A program made the translations under genes and the position numbers. Below the pieces are notes generated by a model. That model searched no databases, was not told the origin of the DNA, and worked only from the letters and a program-made list of their open reading frames with translations. A stretch of 64,000 nt of DNA from Tessaracoccus massiliensis (GTDB lineage: Bacteria; Actinomycetota; Actinomycetes; Propionibacteriales; Propionibacteriaceae). The DNA lies in the NCBI RefSeq assembly GCF_000826065.2, contig NZ_LN623542.1, positions 280,715 to 344,714 on the forward strand. The letters are read 5' to 3'. Shown one piece after another: positions 1 to 9,540 of this stretch. How positions within the stretch are numbered: position 1 is the first letter of the stretch; every line of letters starts with the position of its first letter.

Positions 1-157
1 AGATTCACAACAAGCTTTATCCGACCCGTTGATCCGCAGGATCCCGCAGCATCGAGGACAGACGAGCGCTTCGTTGGTACCGATAGTCGGCTTGCAGCCT
101 AAGAACATCGCATGCGATCTAGTCGCACGATGCGTCGAGCCATATTGGGCGCTGTAG

Positions 158-508
158 CCCGACTTCCCATCAGCGGCGGGGATCAATCGTCCACCTTCCG
201 CGGCGCAGTACGTTCAAACAGTCGACCTGAGAGCACGTGCCCCGTCCAGCCGGCGATCTCCGCTGGGTGATTCTGTCCAGGTAGGCCGCTATCAGCCCTG
301 GGTCCAGGTCCTCCACGCTCGCCTCTGCTACAACGCCTTCACCGACGTGGCCCTCCAGACCACCGGCACCGCGGTGACACGGATCCTCCCTCCGGTCTCC
401 CGCTTCGCCCCCGCCGGCGGGCACGGCGAGAAGAAGCAACGGGTCCTCACCCGTCTCGGCGCCTTCCTCGAACGGTTCCTCGGCCTCGGGCACGGCAGTC
501 AGGACTGA
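158..508 (+). pseudogene. Unidentified open-frame remnant
   Basis: An open frame runs from a stop at 155 to a TGA at 506-508 with no convincing start codon. The part from about 281 reads like a real protein end (GRYQPWVQVLHARLCYNAF, later LTRLGAFLERFLGLG), with good third-position GC. I do not recognise the family; a transposase or other mobile-element tail is possible given the decayed surroundings. A hairpin follows the stop. The antisense 170-493 frame is not protein-like. Confidence 0.25.
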
Positions 509-524
509 CCGACGCGCGACAGAT

Positions 525-549
525 CCAAGTTTGAGAAGCCCAAACTTGG
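525..549. terminator. Hairpin after the remnant
   Basis: CCAAGTTT at 525-532 pairs with AAACTTGG at 542-549 over a 9-base loop, 17 bases after the TGA of the preceding remnant. There is no clear U-run, so a terminator or an element end are both possible. Confidence 0.35.
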
Positions 550-629
550 AAGTTCGCCATGATCCTCCAAGTTCAGTTGGGGGTTACTTGGGCCTCTGAG
601 CGGTTGGCGGTACCGGTGGCTACTCGCCG

Positions 630-1538
630 TCACCCCGCAACAACTGGGCCGTCTCGGGGTGGCCGAAAGTACTCCGCCCATGCAGACGGCGGCATGCCGA
701 TATTGGCATCTAGCAGTTCCCCGTCCGCCCCGTGGTCCAGCAGCAGCCGGACGATTGACGGCTCCCCCGCTGCGGCTGCGTAGTGCAGCGCGCTCGGGTT
801 GCCGCCGTCGACGGCGCCGTGCTCGACCAGCGCCCGCACCACGTCCCAATGGCGTCGGCCCGACTCCTCCCCAGCAGCAACGGCGGCACCTCGACACCCT
901 CGTCCATCAGCCTCGCCACCTCGGCCGCGTCATCACGGCGCGCGGCTCCAACCACCGGATCCTCCTGGTCACGCTGGGCGCGATACAGGCCGCGGAGCGG
1001 CGACACCTCCGCGCCGTGGGCCATCACCTCGCGGTTGATGTGCAGCACCAACGCGCCCCAGGACTGGTCAGCATGGTGATCGCCCCGCGGGCCGAGCGGG
1101 CGGAGCAACGCTTCGTCGTCGAGTGTTCGGATGCCGTCGCACCACATCGTGTAGGTCTTGTCGAGGAACGCCAGGGCTTCATCGGCCGTCGCGGGCAGGG
1201 GTTCGGGCCACCAGCGTGCGTCGTACATGGCGAAGTCCTCGGTGGGCAGCGCGCCCTCGGGCAGCGACGGGTCGCCGAAGAACGCTCTTGCCCGGGTGCC
1301 GAGGACGTCGCGCCCGATGTGCACGATGCGCCACGCGATCGTCGTGACCGGGGGTACGGGAGGGTCAACCGCAAAGATCTCGTGCCTCAGCTCGCCCCGG
1401 TCGTCACGGCGAAGCGACCAGCAGCCCGGGACCGGCTCCCACTAGTACTCGTCGTCGGTCACTCCCTCGAGCCGGGGCCCACAGGTGCACGTTCCAGAAG
1501 AACTCCAACTGATCCAGCATCATCTCGCGCCACGTCAT
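630..1538 (-). pseudogene. DinB-like / ankyrin-repeat protein, decayed
   Basis: Three frames together give one gene. It starts at ATG 1538 with MTWREMMLDQLEFFWNVHLW, a DinB-superfamily beginning. A frameshift between about 1490 and 1450 leads to RLEGVTDDEY, followed by an in-frame TAG at 1444-1442 and then WEPVPGCWSLRRDDRG. The frame continues through WGALVLHINREVMAHGAEVS, typical of DinB-like four-helix proteins. A one-base loss near 860 shifts into DVVRALVEHGAV and the ankyrin consensus NPSALHYAAAAGEPSIVRLL. The frame ends at 630. DinB-like folds bind metals and often act as thiol-dependent transferases; here no intact product can be made. Confidence 0.75.
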
Positions 1539-2147
1539 GTACCGACGCTAGACCTTGCGCCGTGCCCGCGCGGCCGATCCGCAGGACCGGAGGGCCAAGG
1601 GGAGCAACCCGCGAACCCTCTAGCAGGGCGCTCGATGGGACCTCTGAGCGGAGAACCACGCTGCACGGGGCGTCGGCTCACGGACGCAGGCGGTCTTCGT
1701 CGCTCCAAGACGGCATTCTGTGACTGCACTCTGGCATCGACCGCACTCCCGGGGATCTGGCCGCCAAGCTCGATCGCCTGTTGCGAGTGCGGCGTGGGCG
1801 GCCGCGCCGGTCCTCACGACGGCGGTTCCCCGGCCGACCCCCCAGCTCCGTCTCGTCCCCGACGACGGAACTGCCACCGGGCTCGACGCCACCGCGAGTC
1901 CCGACCGACGCCCTGCTGAGTAGAGCGCCCGAAGCGAGCGAGCGTCGACCCGCACCCTGTGCTGCCCGGAGGGTAAGACGAGCCCCACCAGGCCAAGCAG
2001 GGCTAGGGCAGCGGCGGCGATGGCCGCGATGATGTCGTGCTCACGACGGCAAGCGTACGGCCCATCCCCCGTTGGCGTGTGGCAGACGCCGGTGGCGTGC
2101 CGCCACAGCCGTTGGCGTTCCGATTGCGCGGCTGCGGGCGGTGAAGA
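1539..2147. other. Gap without a supported gene
   Basis: Both strands were read. Several frames stay open because of high GC, but none shows family-like sequence or a ribosome binding site. A short hydrophobic Ala/Leu stretch can be read on the minus strand near 1960-2040; it may be chance or a membrane-protein scrap. Confidence 0.5.
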
Positions 2148-3008
2148 TCACCCGCGCGACTGCGGCAGACGCGTCCGACCTCCCCGCTTGGGGTTCGATG
2201 GCGGGGGCACGACGGGCCCGATGTCGCCGTCGGGAGCCTGGTCGAGGTCGACGAAGACCGGCGCGTGATCGCTGGGCAGCTTCCCCTTGCGGGCGGCGCG
2301 GTCAACCCAGGCCGCCGCGACGCGGTCGGCCACCGGGCGCGACGCGAGGACCAGGTCGATGCGCATCCCGAGATCCTGGTGGAACATGCCGGCGCGGTAG
2401 TCCCAGTACGAGAACAACCGCTCATGTTCCGGCCAACGCGTTCGGACGACGTCGACCAGCCCGAAGGCGGCGAGCCGCTCCCGCTCCGGCGCGGTGACGT
2501 GGGTGTGCCCGATGTAGGCGGCAGGGTCGAAGACGTCAGCGTCGGCGGGGGCGACGTTCATGTCCCCGCAGAGAGCGACGTCGGCGGGGCCCTGCGCGAC
2601 GGCGTCGGCGAGCGCGTCCAGCCAGTGGAGTTTGTAGTCGTAGTGGTCGGAGGACACCTCGCGGCCGTTGGGCACATAGAGGCTGTGCACCCGCACTCCC
2701 CCGCACGTGGCGCTGATCGCCCGAGCCTCGGTGGCCCCACGGTAGTCGGGCTGCCCGGCGAAGTTGCGCTCCACGTCGGCCAGGCCGGCGCGCGACAGCA
2801 GCGCGACGCCGTTGAACCCGCCCTGCCCGTGGTGGGCCGCCTCGTACCCGAGTTCGGCCAGCGGTCCGTCGAAGAGATCGGCGAACCCGGCGTCGGTGAG
2901 CTTGGTCTCCTGGAGGCAGACGACGTCGGGCTGACGTTCCGCAAGCCACGGCAACAGCCGGGGCATCCGCTGCTTGGCGGAGTTCACGTTCCAGGTGGCA
3001 ATCCTCAC
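2148..3008 (-). CDS. xthA: Exodeoxyribonuclease III (AP endonuclease)
   Basis: The product has 286 residues, slightly longer than typical ExoIII because of a Pro/Arg-rich C-terminal tail. It should cleave DNA 5' of abasic sites and remove 3' blocking groups in base excision repair. The endonuclease/exonuclease/phosphatase fold is complete: N7 ([16 protein letters not shown]), metal-binding E34 (CLQETKL), Y111 (SLYVPNG), D149/N151 (CGDMNVAP), D218 (RIDLVLAS) and the D247-H248 pair (LPSDHAPV). The ATG at 3008 overlaps the last bases of a cytochrome P450 remnant, so the natural upstream context has been lost. Confidence 0.95.
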   Translation of the reverse strand: MRIATWNVNSAKQRMPRLLPWLAERQPDVVCLQETKLTDAGFADLFDGPLAELGYEAAHHGQGGFNGVALLSRAGLADVERNFAGQPDYRGATEARAISATCGGVRVHSLYVPNGREVSSDHYDYKLHWLDALADAVAQGPADVALCGDMNVAPADADVFDPAAYIGHTHVTAPERERLAAFGLVDVVRTRWPEHERLFSYWDYRAGMFHQDLGMRIDLVLASRPVADRVAAAWVDRAARKGKLPSDHAPVFVDLDQAPDGDIGPVVPPPSNPKRGGRTRLPQSRG

Positions 3009-3599
3009 AACTGCGAGGCTACCCCGGAGGGGGCGTCAGCGCTCGGCGAGCGCCCGGGCGGGACCGATGAGAAGACGAGCGTCTCCTCGACGTCCGGCGC
3101 CTCGGCGGGAAGGTCGGCCGGTACGTCGACTGCCACCCCGGAACCAGCGAGCAACTCCCCCACCGTCGCCGGGTCGGCGTTGGCCTGGCGGATGTGCAGG
3201 TCGAGCAGCTGCCCGGCCCGGACGGTGTGCGTGACCCCCGCGTCGTCGAACGTGAACTCACGCTCGGCACGCCGGTACAGGTGCCCGACGATCGGCTCGA
3301 GCCTCAGGGTCTCGTGGAGGATCGCGTACCGCTCCGCCTCATCGGCCTGCACGTAACGGGCACGCAGCGCGCCGTCGCGCAGGAGGTGCAGCGCCGCCAT
3401 CGATCGGCTGGTCGGCCATCGTGCCGCCGGGAATGGACTCGGAGTTGAAGCCCGCCTGCGCGGTGGCGTCACGCTGTCGCAGGATCTGGCGCACCGCCTC
3501 GGTCGAGCGCACGCGCCAGACGCCGTCGTGACTCTCAATTCTCGGGGAGGTGGCCTCCCCTGGTTTGACGGAGATCCGTCGGCAAGCGCCCTCGCTCAT
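3005..3599 (-). pseudogene. Cytochrome P450-like remnant with internal deletion
   Basis: Frame 3599-3339 starts with MSEGACRRI and gives [18 protein letters not shown] then [14 protein letters not shown], the N-terminal signature of an actinobacterial P450 group. Near 3400 the frame changes to one reading [20 protein letters not shown], the K-helix ExxR motif (E-T-L-R), then [13 protein letters not shown]. Some 150 residues, including the I-helix, are missing between the parts, and the Cys heme-ligand loop never appears. The last 50 residues ([17 protein letters not shown] onward) are not recognisable P450 and may belong to another gene. No functional heme enzyme can be made. Confidence 0.65.
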
Positions 3600-3639
3600 G
3601 CCAACCAGCGTACTCCTCGCCCCACACCCGCCAGGCGAG

Positions 3640-4692
3640 TCAGGAGTCCTCGACGACCGGCAGACTGCTGAGCGCCGGGCTGAGTGAGAGCTGCGCAGAC
3701 GCGGCGATGATCCCCGCCAGATAACGGCCCTCGACGTCGTCGAACTCCGCGTTGTGGACCTGGTTCATCAGGGCGGTGACATCCTCACGGACCCGCTCCG
3801 CCAGCTCCGCGGTCGGGGTTACGATCACATCGGCGAGGCCGGCGAAGGCCGTGGCTGTGGCCCGGCGCAGCTGGTGGTTGAGCACCCGGTAGTCGTCGCG
3901 CTGCACGTCCTGGAGGACGACGCCGACGTCCTGCACCATGAACGCGATGTGCGCCAGCGACCGCGCCCGGTCCTGGAGGGAACGGCGGACGCCCTCGTAG
4001 CGGACCGCCCGGGGGTTGCCCTCGGTGGACCGCTTGACCTTCTCCAGCGCCTGCCGCAGCCGATCGCGCTCATTGTCGATCTCGTCGAAGACCGCCTCCA
4101 ACTGCTCTGCTTCTGGCTCGTCGTGCTCGCGCAGCAACTCCGCGACCCGGCGCAGCTGCACCACAAGCTCCGCCCGCAGCCCCTCAGTCGCATCGCTGAG
4201 CGACGTGAGGTTCATCTTCGGCAGCGCCGCGTTGACGCCCAGCCCGATCAGCGCACCGGTCAGGATCTGCCCCACGTAGATGAGGATGTAGTCCTGCGGG
4301 GGGTCGCCGGAGAAGATCAGCACGAACAGCGCCGCCGTCGCGACCCAGTGCCGCTGCTCCCCCAGGAAGCGCAGACCCCCCAGGGCGGTGCCGATCACCA
4401 CCACCGGCGCCACGGTCAACGCGTTGGGCCACGAGATGACCTGCATCAGGGCGGCGACCAGCGCGCCCAGAATAATGGCAGCGGTGGCTCGGAACGCCTC
4501 GCGGACCGAGTCGCTGACGGCCGGGTAGATGACCGAGATGCCGCCCAGCGAGGCGTAGTAGGCGTACTCCGCCATCTCGCCGGGGAACCGCGCCCCCACC
4601 GCCCAGCCGAGCCCGGCGGCGAGCCCGGACTTGAGCGCCAGCAGGGCGCGCTCGTGCAGCATCACCCGGCGCAGCCGGGCAATCAGTTTCAC
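3640..4692 (-). CDS. FUSC / aromatic-acid-exporter-type membrane protein
   Basis: 350 residues from a GTG start at 4692. Residues 1 to about 165 contain several hydrophobic segments (for example VVVIGTALGGLRFLGE, AALFVLIFSGDPPQDYILIY), matching the membrane half of FUSC / aromatic acid exporter family proteins. Residues about 165-300 are charged and helical (LREHDEPEAEQLEAVFDEID), a probable cytosolic coiled coil. The substrate cannot be read from sequence. GTGA overlaps the stop of the upstream 33-codon ORF, so translation is probably coupled, and katE lies just before that. Co-transcription with a catalase suggests, without proving, a role in stress or efflux. Confidence 0.75.
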   Translation of the reverse strand: MKLIARLRRVMLHERALLALKSGLAAGLGWAVGARFPGEMAEYAYYASLGGISVIYPAVSDSVREAFRATAAIILGALVAALMQVISWPNALTVAPVVVIGTALGGLRFLGEQRHWVATAALFVLIFSGDPPQDYILIYVGQILTGALIGLGVNAALPKMNLTSLSDATEGLRAELVVQLRRVAELLREHDEPEAEQLEAVFDEIDNERDRLRQALEKVKRSTEGNPRAVRYEGVRRSLQDRARSLAHIAFMVQDVGVVLQDVQRDDYRVLNHQLRRATATAFAGLADVIVTPTAELAERVREDVTALMNQVHNAEFDDVEGRYLAGIIAASAQLSLSPALSSLPVVEDS

Positions 4693-4790
4693 TGGTGGGG
4701 CTGCTCGGCCGCCTCCAGCGCCGCGCGGGCCGCAGACTTGGGATCAACCCCCTCGAAGGACAGGTCCGCGAATCGATCGGCGTTCGACAT
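4689..4790 (-). CDS. Small 33-residue protein between katE and the FUSC gene
   Basis: ATG at 4790 begins two bases after the katE stop and is preceded by AGGAG at a five-base spacing, one of the better ribosome binding sites in the area. The product begins MSNADRFADLSFEGVDPKSA and ends EAAEQPHQ: soluble, acidic and probably helical. Its TGA (4691-4689) overlaps the GTG of the membrane-protein gene. It may be a real microprotein or a leader that feeds ribosomes to the next gene. No family is recognised. Confidence 0.55.
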   Translation of the reverse strand: MSNADRFADLSFEGVDPKSAARAALEAAEQPHQ

Positions 4791-4792
4791 GA

Positions 4793-7063
4793 TTACTCCT
4801 TCGCAGTGGGCTTGGCGGTGGGGAACCGTTCCCAGACCCTATGGGTGGCGAGCAGCTTTGCCAGCCCGGCAACGGCGGCCTCCGGCTCTTCCGTGACGAC
4901 GCCGATTGCGTCCGCCGGGACACCGGCGGCCTCCAGCACCGCGGTCGCCCCCGGGGCAACGGCGATCGCCTTGCAGTGGCGGAACATTTCGCCGACCATC
5001 TTCACCACCCGCGGGTCGAGGGGCTTCCCCGCCGTCGAGTGGCCGGCCTTGGCATCGAACGTGGGCTCGGCGTCCGGCGCGGGCGCAGGGGCCTCCACAA
5101 CCAGGGCCGCGTCAAACTCGATCGACGCCGCAGTGAGGAACGTGCGATCGACGACGACGTCACCCAGCTTGCCGCCATGGGGCGCGGTGACGAACGGCAG
5201 CATGCCCGCGGCCATGACGGCATCCTTAGCCGCCGCGATGGCGGCGGGATCGGTGTCGGCGTCGACGATGAGCGCGATCTTGCGGCCGGTTACCGGCCAC
5301 GTGCCCCGGATCTGGGACAGCGCCGGGCTCGGCTCGACGTCTGCGGCCGGCGGCACCGTCGGCTCCGGTGCGGGCAGGCCGAGTGCCTTGGCGACCTCGG
5401 CGCAGAGGTCGGCGTCGATGTTGGCCAGGCACTGCAGCTGCCGGACGCGGATCGATTCCTCGTAGCACTTGCCGAGCTCGAAGACGTAGGCCCTCGTCAG
5501 ATGCTGGCGCTCCACGTCGGTCAGCGAGCGGACGAACAGCGTGGCCTGGCTGAAGTGGTCGTCGAAGCTCTCGGACAACTCCCGCACCTTCGCGCCCTCG
5601 ACGCGCTGCGGGACGTCGATGAACGCGCCGCTCTCGTCGTCGGCGACGGCCGGGTTGCCGCCGTCGAGCGAGTTCGGGCGGTATGGCGCCACCCCGCCGT
5701 GGACGGCGTGCTGGTGGAAGCCGTCGCGGAACATGTCGTTGACCGGACAGTGGGCGCGGTTGATGGGGATCTGGCTGAAGTTCGGCCCGCCCAGGCGGGT
5801 GATCTGGGTGTCGATGTAGGAGAACAGCCGCACCTGCAGCAGCGGGTCGTTCGTGATGTCGATGCCGGGCACCAGGTTGCCGGGGTTGAACATCACCTGC
5901 TCCACCTCGGCGAAGAAGTTGGTGGGGCGGCGGTTGAGCGTCATCGTGCCGATGATCTCGACTGGGCAGAGCTCCTCGGGGACGATCTTGGTGGGGTCGA
6001 GCAGGTCGATGCCCTCGAAGGTTTCGTCGTCGCTGTCCGGCATCACCTGCACGCCGAGGTCGTAGGACGGGAAGGCGCCGGCGTCGATCGCGTCGTACAG
6101 GTCGCGACGGTGGAAGTCGGGGTCGTTGCCCGCCGTCATCTGGGTCTCTTCCCAGACCTGGCTGTGGATGCCCTGCTTCGGCTTCCAGTGGAACTTCACC
6201 AGGCTGGTCTCGCCCGCCTCGTTGATGAGCCGGAAGGTGTGGATGCCGAAGCCCTCCATCATCCGGTACGACAGGGGGATGGCCCGGTCGGACATGCTCC
6301 AGGCCACGTGCGCCTGGGCCTCCGTGTGGAGGGAGACGAAGTCCCAGAACGTGTCGTGCGCGCTCTGCGCCTGCGGGATCTCCCGGTCGGGTTCGGGCTT
6401 GACCGCGTGCACGATGTCAGGGAACTTGATGCCCTCCTGGATGAAGAAGACGGGGATGTTGTTGCCGACGAGGTCGTAGTTGCCCTCGGAGGTGTAGAAC
6501 TTCGTCGCGAACCCGCGGGTGTCGCGGACGGTGTCGGAGGAGCCGCGGAACCCGGCGACCGTCGAGAAGCGGACGAAGACGTCGGTCTCGACTCCCTTCT
6601 TCAGGAAGGCGGCACGGCAGATCTTCTCCGCCCGGCCGTTCGCGACAAACACGCCGTGCGCTCCGGTGCCCCGGGCGTGCACGACGCGCTCGGGGATGCG
6701 TTCGTGGTCGAAGTGCGTGATCTTCTCGCGTAGGTGGTGATCCTGCAGCAGCACCGGGCCGCGGGGGCCGGCCTTGAGGGCGTGGTCGGTGCTGCGCAGC
6801 CGCGCGCCCTGCGCGGTGGTGAGGTACTCGGCCTGCTGCGCCTTGGACTCCGGCGAGGCGCCGGTGGGAGCCCCGGTCGGGGTGACCGTCTCGGGTGAAC
6901 CCTGCGACGGCTTGGGCGGCGGCGGCGCGACGGGAGACGTCGGCTCCTCCACCGGCGGATTCTCGATGCCGGGGCCGGGCGGCGGAGCGGAGAGGGCCGC
7001 GTCGTCGGCAGCGGTGACCTTCTTGGCAGCGGGCTTCTTCAAGGGCGACTTCTTCGTGGCCAT
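4793..7063 (-). CDS. katE: Large-subunit (clade 2) monofunctional catalase
   Basis: 756 residues, dismutating H2O2 to water and oxygen. The ATG at 7063 was chosen over longer openings because GGAG precedes it and the protein then starts MATKKSPLKKPAAKK, a Lys/Ala/Pro-rich tail of about 75 residues. The catalase core shows the catalytic His129 (RVVHARGTGAHG), Asn in LVGNNIPVFFIQEG, and the heme-ligand Tyr in RLFSYIDTQITRLGG. The C-terminal region from about residue 600 (KIALIVDADTDPAAIAAAKD) is the flavodoxin/GATase-like domain found only in large-subunit catalases such as E. coli HPII. It is the first gene of a katE - small ORF - FUSC operon. Confidence 0.96.
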   Translation of the reverse strand: MATKKSPLKKPAAKKVTAADDAALSAPPPGPGIENPPVEEPTSPVAPPPPKPSQGSPETVTPTGAPTGASPESKAQQAEYLTTAQGARLRSTDHALKAGPRGPVLLQDHHLREKITHFDHERIPERVVHARGTGAHGVFVANGRAEKICRAAFLKKGVETDVFVRFSTVAGFRGSSDTVRDTRGFATKFYTSEGNYDLVGNNIPVFFIQEGIKFPDIVHAVKPEPDREIPQAQSAHDTFWDFVSLHTEAQAHVAWSMSDRAIPLSYRMMEGFGIHTFRLINEAGETSLVKFHWKPKQGIHSQVWEETQMTAGNDPDFHRRDLYDAIDAGAFPSYDLGVQVMPDSDDETFEGIDLLDPTKIVPEELCPVEIIGTMTLNRRPTNFFAEVEQVMFNPGNLVPGIDITNDPLLQVRLFSYIDTQITRLGGPNFSQIPINRAHCPVNDMFRDGFHQHAVHGGVAPYRPNSLDGGNPAVADDESGAFIDVPQRVEGAKVRELSESFDDHFSQATLFVRSLTDVERQHLTRAYVFELGKCYEESIRVRQLQCLANIDADLCAEVAKALGLPAPEPTVPPAADVEPSPALSQIRGTWPVTGRKIALIVDADTDPAAIAAAKDAVMAAGMLPFVTAPHGGKLGDVVVDRTFLTAASIEFDAALVVEAPAPAPDAEPTFDAKAGHSTAGKPLDPRVVKMVGEMFRHCKAIAVAPGATAVLEAAGVPADAIGVVTEEPEAAVAGLAKLLATHRVWERFPTAKPTAKE

Positions 7064-7323
7064 GCGCGGTTCTCCTTCGTCAGGCCCCCGGACCGCTCTC
7101 GATCCGGATGCATCGGGCCTTTCGAGTCTAGGCAGCAGCCCGGCCCATCCGGGGGTACTTGCCGAAGCCGGAGCCCACCCCAAGGGGTGTGTGACGTGGG
7201 CCCTCACTTCCGACGGACTCAGGCGTAGCATCGTCAGTACCGGTGGCACCGAGCAGCATCGACGCCCGCCCCAGCGCACGCCGCGCAGCCCTCCCCCCGC
7301 CATCGGCAACCACGGGAGGAATC

Positions 7324-7550
7324 ATGAGAAAGCTGTTGACCGTCCTCATCACGGGGGTGCTGGCCGCAGCCTCGCTCCAACCCTTGCCGGCCGCCGCGGC
7401 CCCGGTCCCCCAACTCCCAATGGCACGCCCACCTCGACCCGGACACCGGGCTACCGACCTTCACCCCACCCCGACACATCGACCCAACCCACAAACCCAG
7501 GCAACACCCCAGATATCTGCTGCGGCAGATTTGTCCCGCGTCAAGTAGTT
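7324..7550 (+). pseudogene. Signal-peptide start fused to a DUF222/HNH tail
   Basis: ATG 7324 follows GGGAGGAATC and encodes a clean signal peptide (MRKLLTVLITGVLAAASLQP, then LPAAAAP). At about 7405-7411 the sequence changes. In the next frame it reads SQWHAHLDPDTGLPTFTPPR, then HIDPTHKPRQHPR, the C-terminal end of a DUF222/HNH endonuclease (compare SQWQVHLDEVTGLPWFTPPR in the intact gene at 32095). Homology stops near 7515, where IS sequence begins. Two unrelated gene fragments and an insertion sequence are thus stacked here. The secreted protein's original body is unknown. Confidence 0.7.
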
Positions 7551-8215
7551 GGCAGGATTTCTTCTTGTTCAAAGGTGGGGACGGTCGTGCTGGCTCGCCC
7601 GAGGTGGACCTCGAGGGGCCGGTTCCAGGCGATCGCCTCGTGAGGGCGCTCGGTGTTGTACTCGATGCGGTAGTCTTCCGCTCGTTCGACCAAGGTCAAC
7701 GCGTCGGGGATCTCGTCGAGGAACAAGCGTTCGTACTTCAACGTGCCGAACCCGCGTTCGCGTGAGCCGTTCTGCCCGGGGCTCTTGACCCAGGTCCGGA
7801 CGTGTTGGAGTTCGGGGTGCGAGGTGATGAACAACTCGAAGTCGATCGAGCGGAACGGGCCACCGTTGTCGGTCACGATCGTGACCACGGGCAGCACCTC
7901 ACCAGTGATCTCATTGATCGGGCAGGCATCGGCCAACGGGTGACCGAACAGGGCCTCGTAGTCAGCCAAGGCGAGCTCGACCGCGGCGATCGCGTCGTGC
8001 TTGTTCCCGGTGGGTGAGACATGCCAGGGATGCTCATACTTCGAGTACCAGTCCCGGCATCCTGCGATCCGCCACGTGCCGCCCGTGGTGGTCTCGAACT
8101 CGGAGAAGTCCAGTTGCCACACCTGGTTCGGGCCATCAGGCATCTTTGCGAACGCGGCTCTACGGTCGGCGGCGAGTTCACGGCGCTGCTTCTGGTACTG
8201 CGACGCCAGCAGTAG
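7541..8215 (-). pseudogene. Second IS3-type transposase, 3' fragment
   Basis: The frame ending at 7541 reads SQYQKQRRELAADRRAAF near its break, then NQVWQLDFSEFETTTGGTWR, VTIVTDNGGPFRSIDFELF, SPGQNGSRERGFGTLKYERL and YNTERPHEAIAWNRPLEVHL. All three DDE acids of an rve-type integrase core are present (LDF, TDN, the E of SRERGFG), but the N-terminal HTH half is missing. The upstream junction near 8215 goes directly into another orfB in a different frame. Confidence 0.75.
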
Positions 8216-9072
8216 CCAATGGCTGAGTGGAGCCGGCCGGTGTTGTACCAGTCGACCCACATCAGCGTGGCCAGTTCGACCTCGTCGACGGTCTTGAACG
8301 GTCCGTCGAGCTTGATGCACTCGGTCTTGTAGAGCCCGATCACCGACTCGGCCATCGCATTGTCGTAGCTGTCTCCGACGCTGCCGATGGAGGCCAGCGC
8401 CCCGGCCTCGCAGAGGCGTTGGTGGTAGCGGATGGCTGTGTACTGACGCCCGGCATCGGAGTGATGAATCAGCCCATCGACGTGGTGGCCGGCACGGCCG
8501 CGGACCCACAGCGCCATCTCCAAGGCGTCGAGCGGCAGTTCGGTCGGCATCCGGTGATGGGTGCGCCAGCCGACGATCCGACGGGAGAACACGTCGGTGA
8601 CGAACGCGGTGAACACCATCCCCGACCACGTCGGCACATAGGTGAAATCGACGATCCACAACCGGTTCGGAGCCGCAGCGGTGAAGTTGCGTCCCACCAG
8701 GTCAGCCGGCCGCGAAGCGGTCTCATCCGGCTGGGTGGTGATGACCTTCTTCCGGCCTCTGACAACGCCTTGCATCCCGTGTTCGCGCATCAGCCGGGCC
8801 ACCGTGCAGCGCGCCACGTCGACGCCGTCGCGTTTGAGCAGGTGCCACATCTTGCGGTATCCGGCCACGCCTCGGCCCTTCGCCCGATCCGCTTGCACCG
8901 CCTCGATGTGTTCCCACACCACCGCATCCGAAACAGTCCGCGCCGACGGCGTCCTGGCTCGGGCGGCGTAATAGGTTGACGGGGCGATCTTGCAACCGTG
9001 CTGGGTCAGCACGCGGCAGATCGGCTCGACCCCGAACCGAGCCCTGTGGTCGTCGATGAACTCGACTACCAC
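8216..9072 (-). pseudogene. IS3-family orfB transposase, 3'-truncated
   Basis: GTG 9072 opens VVEFIDDHRARFGVEPICRV, the usual start of IS3 orfB. The HTH_21 region is followed by the rve core (RLWIVDFTYVPTWSGMVFTA, LIHHSDAGRQYTAIRYHQRL, GDSYDNAMAESVIGLYKTE). Sequence homology ends at LMWVDWYNTGRLHSAIGY, about 15 residues before the normal end; the frame then runs on meaninglessly to 7873. The catalytic residues survive, but the element has no second terminus. Confidence 0.8.
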
Positions 9073-9403
9073 GGCAGTCGCGGGTCGAGCTCCCGCTGCG
9101 CATGAAACTCGACGCCGCCATCAGTATCTCGTTGGCGCGCTTGAGCTCACGCACTTCCTGCTCAAGCTGCTTGATCCGGGCCGCGTCACTGGTGGTCGTC
9201 CCCGAGGCCTCGCCCGCGTCGATGCGGGCTTGCTTCGTCCACCCGCGCAGCGTGTCTGGATTGACCCCGACACGCTGCCCGATCCTGATCACCGCCTGGT
9301 TCATCGACAACGAAGGCTCCTCCTTCATCGCTTCGCGAACCAGACGGATCGAGCGGTCCCGCAACTCTGGCGGATACTTCCTCGGTGCTGGCATGGTCAT
9401 CAT
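9066..9403 (-). pseudogene. IS3-family orfA, frameshifted near its end
   Basis: The start MMTMPAPRKYPPELRDRSIR, then RIGQRVGVNPDTLRGWTKQA, is the HTH of IS3 orfA, followed by a leucine-zipper-like stretch IKQLEQEVRELKRANEIL. After ILMAASS a one-base change disrupts the frame. The expected ending (AQRELDPRLPW, stop TAG at 9068-9066) lies in another frame and overlaps the orfB start, so the usual orfA/orfB slippage arrangement is broken. Confidence 0.75.
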
Positions 9404-9540
9404 CCTTTCGTGGAATCAAACCCTCCACCAGACCCGGGGCGGTTCACTGCCTCTGACTGGTGCCCTGCTGGGCTACCGACAAACTGATCACGCCCGGCGG
9501 CGGTTCAGACTGCCCTCAGAAGAGGAACTTCCCAGCAGAC

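Larger units (their letters stand above)
7541..9446 (-). mobile_element. Composite remnant of two IS3-family elements
   Basis: The right end at 9446 is an IS3-type terminus: on the minus strand the element begins TGAACCGCCCCGGGTCTGG. Behind it come an orfA-like gene and an orfB-like gene that breaks off near 8215 at LHSAIGY. A different IS3-type integrase fragment then runs to its own stop at 7541, with its outer end around 7515-7540. The matching left terminus of the first element and the 5' part of the second are missing, so one IS recombined with or inserted into the other. Transposition looks impossible. Confidence 0.8.

Noticed and set aside
2020-2497. Plus-strand open frames over the end of xthA
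   Set aside because: They are antisense to xthA, Arg-rich and without a ribosome binding site.
9447-9540. Left attachment site of the tRNA-Arg element
   Set aside because: No stretch resembling the tRNA-Arg 3' end was found here or elsewhere to the left in the window.
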